Origin: an uncultured Prevotellaceae bacterium
Lineage (GTDB): Bacteria > Bacteroidota > Bacteroidia > Bacteroidales > Bacteroidaceae
Direction of reading: 5' to 3'
Length of the DNA stretch: 42,329 bases
Assembly (NCBI GenBank): GCA_902800585.1
Contig: CADCEW010000034.1
Coordinates: forward strand, 1-42,329
Both the position numbers and the translations under genes were made by a program. Of the stretch, positions 18,701-25,374 are shown in pieces. The stretch's first letter is position 1, and every line of letters begins with the position of its first letter. Below the pieces are notes generated by a model. It was not told where the DNA came from and did not search any database. It saw nothing but the letters and a program-made list of their open reading frames with translations.

Positions 18701-19020
18701 AGTACGCCACTCTGAAAGAGTTCCACACCACAATTCAAGGCAGTCTGTCCACCAAAAGACAGTAAGATGCCATCGGGACGTTCTTTCTCTATGACACGCT
18801 CTACAAAATAAGGTTGTACAGGTAAGAAGTAAATCTCATCGGCAACACCCTCTGAAGTCTGCACCGTTGCGATATTTGGGTTGATGAGTACAGTCTTTAC
18901 GCCTTCCTCACGTAATGCCTTCAATGCCTGTGAACCAGAATAGTCAAACTCACCAGCCTCACCTATCTTCAAAGCTCCTGAGCCCAGCAAAAGGACTTTT
19001 TTAATATTCTCGTATTTCAT
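15790..19020 (-). CDS. carB: Carbamoyl-phosphate synthase large subunit
   Basis: 1076 residues, full family length. Two homologous ATP-grasp halves are visible: [20 protein letters not shown] at the start and [21 protein letters not shown] near residue 560. Each is followed by an ATP-grasp domain ([29 protein letters not shown]), then the oligomerisation segment between them and the C-terminal MGS-like allosteric domain ([15 protein letters not shown] onwards). It makes carbamoyl phosphate from bicarbonate, ammonia and two ATP for pyrimidines and arginine. One base separates it from the carA stop. The gene ends just before the palindrome at 15751. Confidence 0.97.
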   Translation of the reverse strand: [1076 protein letters not shown]

Positions 19021-19021
19021 C

Positions 19022-20095
19022 TTATAATGCTTCTATAAAACGGTCAAACATAAATTCTGTATCTACAGGTCCGGAACATGCCTCTGGATGAAACTGACTG
19101 CTGAACCAAGGATTGGTCTGATGACGGATACCTTCATTCGAGCCATCATTCATATTCACGAACAACTCACGCCAGTCTTTTCCAAGTGTTGCCGCATCCA
19201 CAGCATAGCCATGATTCTGACTTGTCACGTAACAACGGTTAGTGCCGACTTCACGTACAGGTTGGTTATGGGAACGATGTCCATATTTCAATTTGTATAT
19301 TTGGGCACCACCAGCCTTAGCAAGCAACTGATTACCCATACAGATACCACAGATGGGTTTACGACTCTGTGACATCTGTTTTCTGATAACATCCACAGCC
19401 TCCTCACATCTATCAGGGTCACCAGGACCATTGGCTAAGAAAAGACCATCGAAATCCATTGTCGTATAATCATAGTTCCATGGAACTCGAATCACTTCTA
19501 CGCCTCGATGAATCAGACATCGGATGATATTTGCCTTCACACCACAGTCTACTAACACGACCTTCTTCCCTGCTCCTTCATTATAATGAATGATGTTTTT
19601 ACAAGATACACGGTCTACCCAGTTGATGGAACCGTAGTCAGGAAACTCAGAGTTCTCGGAGTTCTCAGAGAACTCCAGTCTTCCCATCATCACACCATGT
19701 TCACGCAACACCTTTGTTAACTGTCGTGTATCAATGCCTGTCACTCCTGGCACTTTTTCACGTTTGAGCCAATCACTCAGACTCTCGTTGGCATTCCAGT
19801 GACTGTACTCTTCACTATAGTCACTCACAATGATGGCAGAAGCATAAATCCTGTCACTCTCCATAAATGTAGGAAGTCCGTTTTTCTCAATAGAGAAGCG
19901 AGGCACACCATAGTTTCCCACCAATGGATATGTCAACACCATCAACTGACCAGCATACGAAGGATCCGTCAGTGACTCAGGATATCCCATCATTGCTGTA
20001 TTGAAAACCACTTCACCAGCAACAGGAGCATCATAGCCAAATGACTTTCCTTTGAATCTCGTTCCGTCTTCCAGAACCAATGTTACATCTTTCAT
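19022..20095 (-). CDS. carA: Carbamoyl-phosphate synthase small (glutaminase) subunit
   Basis: 357 residues. The N-terminal CPSase_sm_chain domain (VLEDGTRFKGKSFG; GEVVFNTAMMGYPESLTDPSY) is followed by a class-I glutamine amidotransferase. In the latter, ICGICMGNQLLA carries the nucleophilic Cys and SQFHPEACSGP the catalytic His-Glu. It releases ammonia from glutamine to CarB, with which it forms a 1-bp-spaced operon. The gap to glmS upstream contains a terminator but no obvious new promoter, so carAB may rely on partial read-through or an unrecognised promoter. Residues about 145-155 (SENSENSEFPD) form a small duplicated acidic stretch. Confidence 0.97.
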   Translation of the reverse strand: MKDVTLVLEDGTRFKGKSFGYDAPVAGEVVFNTAMMGYPESLTDPSYAGQLMVLTYPLVGNYGVPRFSIEKNGLPTFMESDRIYASAIIVSDYSEEYSHWNANESLSDWLKREKVPGVTGIDTRQLTKVLREHGVMMGRLEFSENSENSEFPDYGSINWVDRVSCKNIIHYNEGAGKKVVLVDCGVKANIIRCLIHRGVEVIRVPWNYDYTTMDFDGLFLANGPGDPDRCEEAVDVIRKQMSQSRKPICGICMGNQLLAKAGGAQIYKLKYGHRSHNQPVREVGTNRCYVTSQNHGYAVDAATLGKDWRELFVNMNDGSNEGIRHQTNPWFSSQFHPEACSGPVDTEFMFDRFIEAL

Positions 20096-20120
20096 ATATC
20101 TTGTTTAAATTTCTAATTTC

Positions 20121-20158
20121 AAAAAGAAAGGCGAAACGTCAATGACGAATCGCCCTTT
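20121..20158 (-). terminator. Terminator after glmS
   Basis: On the minus strand AAAGG(G)CGA...TCGCCTTT forms an 8-bp stem with one bulge, an inner CGT/ACG extension, then CTTTTT. It begins 3 bp after the glmS stop and precedes carA. Confidence 0.7.
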
Positions 20159-20161
20159 ATA

Positions 20162-22006
20162 TCATTCAACGGTAACACTCTTAGCGAGGTTTCTTGGTTG
20201 ATCAACATTGAGACCTTTGCAAACAGCAACATGATAGGCAAGCATCTGTAGAGGTATCGTAGCCAACAGGGGTTCCAGACATTCTATCGTATCCGGAAGA
20301 GCAATCACTTCGTCTGCAATCCGACTGATAGTATCATCACCCTTGCTTACCACTGCAATAACCTTTCCTTTGCGTGCTTTCACCTCTTGTATATTAGAGA
20401 GCACCTTCTCATACATGCCATTATGAGTTGCTATCACAACCACAGGCATATCAGAGTCTATCAAGGCAATAGGTCCATGTTTCATCTCTGCTGCAGGATA
20501 ACCCTCAGCATGGATATAGGATATTTCTTTCAGTTTCAAGGCACCTTCCAAAGCTACTGGATAACTGAAGCCACGTCCCAAATACAGGAAGTTACGTGCA
20601 TAAGTAAAGGTACGGCTGAGATCGGCTATACGATCATTGAGTTTCAATACCTCCTTGATTTTTGCAGGAATCTCATGTAGTTCCTTGACAATATGCATAT
20701 AGTCTTCGCTGGAAACAGTTCCTTTCTCTTTTGCAAGGGCAAGGGCAAGCATCGTTAACACTGTCACCTGTCCTGTGAAAGCCTTCGTAGAGGCAACACC
20801 TATCTCTGGACCTACATGGATATAGGAACCCGTATCAGTAGCACGAGGGATACTCGAACCAATGGCATTACATATTCCATAAATGAATGCACCAGACTCC
20901 TTTGCCAGTTGAACGGCAGCCAAAGTATCTGCTGTCTCTCCACTTTGAGAGATGGCAATCACTACATCATCTTTGGTGATAACGGGATTACGATAACGGA
21001 ACTCAGAGGCATATTCCACTTCCACGGGAATCCTACAGAACTGTTCTATCATCTGCTTACCAATCAGTCCGGCATGCCATGAGGTACCACAGGCGACAAT
21101 GATGAAACGCTTTGCATTTAAGAGTTGTTGCTTATAGTCAATGACTGCAGAAAGCACCACATTATCCGTATCTACATTGACACGGCCTCGCATACAGTTC
21201 GTCAGACAATCAGGCTGTTCGAAGATTTCCTTCAGCATGAAATGGGGAAAACCACCTTTCTCCAACTGTCCGAGGTTGATATCCACCTTCTTGACTGTCA
21301 GTTCCTGTTCTTCTCCCAGAATACTCACTACTTTCAATTCCTCGCCAAGGTGAAGTAATGCAATATTACCATCTTCCAGATAAACTACTTTATCGGTATA
21401 TTCCACAATGGGACTGGCATCAGAACCAAGGAAGAACTCATCTTCACCGATACCAACCACCAACGGACTCTGTTTACGTGCTGCAATAATCTGATCAGGA
21501 TGACGCTTGTCGAGTATAGCAATGGCATAGGCACCGATAACCTGATAGAGTGCCACCTGCACAGCTGTCAACAAGTCGAGTTGCTTACGTTCCATGACAT
21601 ACTCCACGAGCTGTACGAGCACTTCTGTATCTGTATCCGAACGGAACGTCACTCCTTTTGCTTGGAGTTTCTCTTTCAAGTCGGCATAGTTCTCGATAAT
21701 ACCGTTATGAATAATAGCAAGATTCTTCGATTCCGAATAGTGTGGATGAGCATTGACGGCAGAAGGTTCTCCGTGAGTAGCCCATCTGGTATGGGCGATA
21801 CCAACACTTCCACTGACATCCTTGTCACTGCAATAATCTACCAGGTTGTCTACTTTTCCTTTCGTCTTACAGACATTTAAGTTACCATTGTCATTAATCA
21901 GGGCGACACCCGCTGAATCGTAACCACGATACTCCAGCCGTCGCAATCCTTTAATCAGAATAGGAAAAGCGTCCTTTTTACCAATATATCCGACTATTCC
22001 GCACAT
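20162..22006 (-). CDS. glmS: Glutamine-fructose-6-phosphate aminotransferase (isomerizing)
   Basis: 614 residues, family length. MCGIVGYIG puts the glutaminase nucleophile at Cys2; TRWATHGEPS and DTEVLVQL belong to the class-II amidotransferase domain. Two SIS domains follow (ACGTSWHAGLIGK, SQSGETADTLAA, GRGFSYPVALEGALKLKEISYIHAEGY), and the C-terminus LAKSVTVE is conserved. It makes glucosamine-6-phosphate for peptidoglycan and LPS. Its own promoter is at 22050-22058. I saw no glmS ribozyme-like leader; the leader is only about 40 nt. Confidence 0.97.
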   Translation of the reverse strand: MCGIVGYIGKKDAFPILIKGLRRLEYRGYDSAGVALINDNGNLNVCKTKGKVDNLVDYCSDKDVSGSVGIAHTRWATHGEPSAVNAHPHYSESKNLAIIHNGIIENYADLKEKLQAKGVTFRSDTDTEVLVQLVEYVMERKQLDLLTAVQVALYQVIGAYAIAILDKRHPDQIIAARKQSPLVVGIGEDEFFLGSDASPIVEYTDKVVYLEDGNIALLHLGEELKVVSILGEEQELTVKKVDINLGQLEKGGFPHFMLKEIFEQPDCLTNCMRGRVNVDTDNVVLSAVIDYKQQLLNAKRFIIVACGTSWHAGLIGKQMIEQFCRIPVEVEYASEFRYRNPVITKDDVVIAISQSGETADTLAAVQLAKESGAFIYGICNAIGSSIPRATDTGSYIHVGPEIGVASTKAFTGQVTVLTMLALALAKEKGTVSSEDYMHIVKELHEIPAKIKEVLKLNDRIADLSRTFTYARNFLYLGRGFSYPVALEGALKLKEISYIHAEGYPAAEMKHGPIALIDSDMPVVVIATHNGMYEKVLSNIQEVKARKGKVIAVVSKGDDTISRIADEVIALPDTIECLEPLLATIPLQMLAYHVAVCKGLNVDQPRNLAKSVTVE

Positions 22007-22049
22007 ATTTCTTCTATTCTCTCGTAAGTTTGTGTTGTTGTTTTCGACT

Positions 22050-22058
22050 GCAAAGATA
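22050..22058 (-). promoter_or_regulatory. -7 promoter element of glmS
   Basis: On the minus strand TATCTTTGC matches the Bacteroidetes -7 consensus and lies 43 nt upstream of the glmS start. No clear TTTG at -33. Confidence 0.6.
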
Positions 22059-22140
22059 ATGCAAAAATTTTATTCAACGAAAAGAAAACGAATGAAATTA
22101 CATTCATGAGTGCAAAAAAATGACATCCCTTGATGAAAGA

Positions 22141-22172
22141 TTTGGCGAATCCATATTTTTATTGTAATTTCG
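22141..22172 (+). promoter_or_regulatory. Promoter of the EFR1-like gene, apparently giving a leaderless mRNA
   Basis: TTTG at 22141-22144, a 20-nt spacer and TAATTTCG at 22165-22172. Transcription would start about 5 nt later, at or next to the ATG at 22177. The -33 region reads TTTGGCGAAT, which also occurs inside the palindrome at 15751-15781. Confidence 0.6.
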
Positions 22173-22176
22173 CACC

Positions 22177-22932
22177 ATGATATTCTATTTCTCAGGTACA
22201 GGTAATACGAAATGGGCGGCAGAGCAACTGGCACTTGCTACCCAAGAGTCATTATATTATATTCCCGATGAAATGGGAAAGGAAAAGTGCGAATACACCT
22301 TGCAAGAAGGCGAGCGATTAGGGTTCTGCTTCCCTACTCACGGCTGGCAACCGCCTCGTATTGTGCGTGAATTCATCAGGAAATCGACGTTTCATCATAC
22401 CACATACATCTATGCGCTGACCACCTGTGGAGACAATATGGGACATGCCATGCGTATCTTTAATAAGGAATTAGGAAAGAAAGGACTGCATACAGATGCC
22501 GTTTTTGCTGTAGTGATGCCAGAGTCCAACGTATGTTTCTCATTCCTCCATTTAGATACGCCTGAACGGGAGAGACAAAAGATTGCAGCGGCAAAAGAAC
22601 GGATGAAACATATCAGTGAAGTAGTGGTGAAGAAAGAGCAAGGTGTAGAGGAACTGGTAAAAGGTGCTATCCCCTATACCTATACTTATATTATAGGTGG
22701 CTATTACAACAAACACCTCATCAACGACAAGCCTTTGTGGGTGGATAAAGAGGCTTGTATCCAATGTGGATTATGTCAGAAACTCTGTCCTGTCAATGAT
22801 ATTGAAGGAACACCGCCTACATGGAAACACAATGATTCCTGTACCAATTGTCTTGCCTGCTATCATCATTGTCCCAAACATGCCATCCATTGGGGCAAAA
22901 TGAAACGGGGACAATACATTTTTAAAGTTTAA
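22177..22932 (+). CDS. EFR1-type flavodoxin-ferredoxin fusion protein
   Basis: 251 residues. The N-terminal flavodoxin-like domain begins almost at once with FYFSGTGNTKWAA, the FMN phosphate loop. The C-terminal domain has two [4Fe-4S] motifs, CIQCGLCQKLCP (from residue 194) and CTNCLACYHHCP (from residue 222). This is the EFR1-type arrangement found in anaerobes, a likely electron-transfer protein with unknown partner. The flavodoxin loop at residues 4-11 means the start cannot be further downstream, which supports leaderless translation from 22177. The last two codons and stop lie in a heptamer array. It is convergent with the yggS pseudogene. Confidence 0.88.
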   Translation: MIFYFSGTGNTKWAAEQLALATQESLYYIPDEMGKEKCEYTLQEGERLGFCFPTHGWQPPRIVREFIRKSTFHHTTYIYALTTCGDNMGHAMRIFNKELGKKGLHTDAVFAVVMPESNVCFSFLHLDTPERERQKIAAAKERMKHISEVVVKKEQGVEELVKGAIPYTYTYIIGGYYNKHLINDKPLWVDKEACIQCGLCQKLCPVNDIEGTPPTWKHNDSCTNCLACYHHCPKHAIHWGKMKRGQYIFKV

Positions 22933-22965
22933 AGTTGATAGTTGAAAGTTTAGAGTTTAGAGTTA
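22924..22965. repeat. Heptamer array (6 units) joining the EFR1-like gene and yggS remnant
   Basis: Six 7-bp units: AAAGTTT AAAGTTG ATAGTTG AAAGTTT AGAGTTT AGAGTTA. The array contains the stop codon of the plus-strand gene (22930-22932) and that of the minus-strand yggS remnant (22963-22965), so it forms the whole convergent junction. Confidence 0.8.
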
Positions 22966-23564
22966 ATAGATGCGAGGACCGAAAATAGTAGTACCGATAC
23001 GTACCATCGTACTACCCTCCTCTACGGCAATCTTATAATCGTGACTCATACCCCATGAGCGTTCGCAGAACGAAGGCTCATCTGCAAAATACTGCGATTT
23101 CAACTCATCGAAGAGATTCTTGGCAATCCTGAACTCTGAACGAATCTGTGACTCATCATCCACATACGATGCCATCATCATCAGACCACAGATACGGACA
23201 CTGACGACAGGCTTCCGGTGTGAGTCCGTACTTCGTTTCCTCCTCTGCGATATGAAGTTCTAATAAGACGTCTATAACACGCTCATTCTTAAAAGCTTGC
23301 TTGTCAATCTCTTTTAAAAGCTTTAACGAATCCACCGCCTCAATCATAGTAATATACGGAGCGATATATTTCACCTTATTTGTCTGTAAATGTCCAATGA
23401 AATGCCACTGGATATCCTTCGGTAATGTCTCTACCTTTTGGCGCAATTCCTGTTCATGACTCTCAGATATATTCGTTAGGATGATACTTACTAATTGCCA
23501 CAAGGCGAACACCCTGTGGCAAATCAGCAAGTACTTGTTTCAAATATCCTTTTACGTCGTACAT
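22963..23564 (-). pseudogene. yggS: YggS/PROSC-family PLP-binding protein, broken by two internal deletions
   Basis: Three fragments of one protein lie in three frames. The first starts at 23564 (MYDVKGYLKQVLADL, then VRLVAISKYHPNEYI) and hits a stop at 23465-23463. The second carries ESHEQELRQKVETLPKDIQW, HFIGHLQTNKVKYI and IAEEETKYGL, to about 23226. The third has VRICGLMMMASYVDDE, MSHDYKIAVEEGSTMVRIGT and FGPRIY. Compared with the family, about 12 residues are missing at each joint (the EAYxxGQRIFG segment, and the loop before VRICG); each loss shifts the frame in the same sense, consistent with about 35 nt each. The PLP Lys segment (AISKYHP) survives. The first frame begins immediately after the DUF4494 stop. 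It encodes a PLP-homeostasis protein in intact form. Confidence 0.85.
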
Positions 23565-24017
23565 TTATTCACTTTTTCCGTATTCGAAGACATCCATCAG
23601 GGCTGTCTCTGTGACACTGGCGATGACATAGTCAATCATTGAACCACCCATCACTTCCTCGATATTGCTTACAGCACCTTTCAGTGTGGCGGCATGTACG
23701 AGATAGTTTACATTGCTGCGCTTCTCTTTCTCTGTCTTCTCGTCGATGGTGATAAACTGCAACTTAGCCTTATACCAACGGTCGGCAGACGGTTCGTCAC
23801 TGAAGAAGATTTCCTTATAAGGAGCAATCTTGATATCCTTGACAGTGAACTCACCACTGATATAACTCGACATCTCTTCCATGATGCGCTTCTCTGCCTC
23901 CGTAAAACTGAGCGCATCCACAGTATAGACTTCATTCACTTTCTTCTGAAGACCATCATCCATGGTCTTCTCATAGTTGATTTTACACTCAAACCAAATA
24001 GCTGTTCTTGATCTCAT
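23565..24017 (-). CDS. DUF4494 family protein
   Basis: 150 residues, cytosolic, from MRSRTAIWFECKINYEKTMDDG. The YTVDALSFTEAEKRIMEEM and YKAKLQFITIDEKTEKEKRSNVNYLVHA segments are typical of DUF4494, a small Bacteroidetes family. As far as I recall it is usually encoded next to yggS, which is also the case here: its TAA is directly followed by the yggS ATG. It starts 28 bp after the pseudokinase stop, making a three-gene transcript. The function is unknown. The gene looks intact although its downstream partner is broken. Confidence 0.85.
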   Translation of the reverse strand: MRSRTAIWFECKINYEKTMDDGLQKKVNEVYTVDALSFTEAEKRIMEEMSSYISGEFTVKDIKIAPYKEIFFSDEPSADRWYKAKLQFITIDEKTEKEKRSNVNYLVHAATLKGAVSNIEEVMGGSMIDYVIASVTETALMDVFEYGKSE

Positions 24018-24045
24018 ATCTTTTCAATGCTTATATGCTTCATCA

Positions 24046-25296
24046 TTATTTCTTCGGCAGTTGCACGCCTCTGCTGTTAGAGCCGCCCAATGCATTCTTC
24101 TTTTGTTCAGTAAGACGCTCTATAATCTCTGTGGCGATGAGCTGACTACGCTCAGGCGACAGGGATGACTCTGCAGAAATCTCTTGCTGTGCCTTCAACA
24201 GTTCCTGAATCGTCGACTCGTTCTGAGCCATGAAATTCTTCTCGCTGACATTCATATTTGATTTATTGTATATCTTCGAGAGAATCTTGTCAGCGGCTTC
24301 CGTATAGCGTTTACGGAAAATCGCCTCCGCCTTTGCCTGATATTCTTCTTGCGAGACACGTTCTTCAGCCACCAAGGAATCTCCGTCACTGGTAACACCT
24401 AACTCCTCTGGTCTGAAACCGTCATCTATCAAATCATCCGTTGCCTGACGTGGAGCGGGCTTGACAAATTCTACAGGAGTAGACTCCGGCATCATATCAA
24501 AATAAAGAGCGATGCACAAACCTGCAATGGCAACAGCGATGATACCTGTCAGTATTGAATGATAGGTGTTACGCTTACGATTGATAGTCTTCAGCATATC
24601 CTCTGGCGTATTAAAACGATCCTCAGGAGATTCACTGACAGCCTTCTTTACAACCTTACGTAACTCCAACGGCATGTCTGCCTGATCAAAGATTTTCTTT
24701 AGCAGTTTTCCGATCGAATAGATATCACATCGATTATCTATCGTGCCTTTGTTCATCACCTCTGGAGCCACAAAATTCTCCATACCGCCATGATAGAGTT
24801 GACTTGGCTCACTCATTGTCAGATAATGGGAACCGACATGTGTCAGCAACACAGCATTATCACCTTTACGCAGGAAGATGGTCTGCGGAGAATAGCAGAC
24901 GCCAAAGACACCTTGACTATGAAGATAGGTAGCGGCTTCCAACAACTGTTTTGAGAAGTCTTCTATGAAATGAGGCTCTGCGACGATAGACGGCGTGTCG
25001 TTCAATACCTGCTGCAACGGCTGGTACTGTCCTTGTTCCATCTCCAACCGCACGATATCCTTGTCTTCTGTAACTGGACGGAAATGCAGGATATGCTGAT
25101 CGGTGAGTTTCGCATTCTGCTCACACTCAGCCTTCAGTGCCTCACAGAACTTGATATTACTGTTTAGCTCTGGTGAGATATCTACTACACTACGGAATTT
25201 ACCGTCTATCTGCTGACGGTAGTAATCACCTATCGGCAAACGGGTCTTATTCAGTTTCCCGTCTTTTCGCGATGCAATAAGTTCTTCGTAATTCAT
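24046..25296 (-). CDS. Membrane-anchored protein-kinase-like protein (degenerate pseudokinase)
   Basis: 416 residues from MNYEELIASRK. A Ser/Thr-kinase-like fold is recognisable by the catalytic-loop frame (YLHSQGVFGVCYSPQTIFL), APE motif (FVAPEVM, 177-179) and the F-helix segment CDIYSIGKLL. However, the HRD motif reads GVC (132-134), the loop Asn is Thr, DFG reads HVG (153-155) and there is no glycine-rich loop, so catalysis is not expected. One membrane helix (about 249-267, SILTGIIAVAIAGLCIALYF) places the kinase-like domain in the cytosol. A Glu/Lys/Gln-rich, probably helical region of about 130 residues follows on the other side. The start at 25296 was chosen because 25320 lies inside the promoter. 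It leads the DUF4494-yggS operon. Confidence 0.82.
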   Translation of the reverse strand: MNYEELIASRKDGKLNKTRLPIGDYYRQQIDGKFRSVVDISPELNSNIKFCEALKAECEQNAKLTDQHILHFRPVTEDKDIVRLEMEQGQYQPLQQVLNDTPSIVAEPHFIEDFSKQLLEAATYLHSQGVFGVCYSPQTIFLRKGDNAVLLTHVGSHYLTMSEPSQLYHGGMENFVAPEVMNKGTIDNRCDIYSIGKLLKKIFDQADMPLELRKVVKKAVSESPEDRFNTPEDMLKTINRKRNTYHSILTGIIAVAIAGLCIALYFDMMPESTPVEFVKPAPRQATDDLIDDGFRPEELGVTSDGDSLVAEERVSQEEYQAKAEAIFRKRYTEAADKILSKIYNKSNMNVSEKNFMAQNESTIQELLKAQQEISAESSLSPERSQLIATEIIERLTEQKKNALGGSNSRGVQLPKK

Positions 25297-25317
25297 GCCA
25301 TATTCGTTTTGAACGTA

Positions 25318-25349
25318 CAAAAGTAAGCATTAATTCCCACAATCGCAAA
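25318..25349 (-). promoter_or_regulatory. Promoter of the pseudokinase-DUF4494-yggS operon
   Basis: On the minus strand TTTG (25349-25346), a 20-nt spacer and TACTTTTG (25325-25318). It fits the Bacteroidetes consensus exactly and excludes the upstream in-frame ATG at 25320. Confidence 0.75.
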
Positions 25350-25374
25350 ATATTTATCAAATATTTTCTTTCTT

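Noticed and set aside
19020..22006. A glmS ribozyme or pyrimidine attenuator upstream of glmS or carA
   Set aside because: The glmS leader is only about 40 nt and the glmS-carA gap is 66 bp with a plain terminator; no conserved riboswitch core was seen.
22924..22965. Heptamer arrays as CRISPR or phage att sites
   Set aside because: Units are only 7 bp, contiguous and degenerate, with no integrase gene nearby.
22963..23564. Two or three independent small genes
   Set aside because: All fragments align in order to one YggS protein, so they are pieces of one broken gene.
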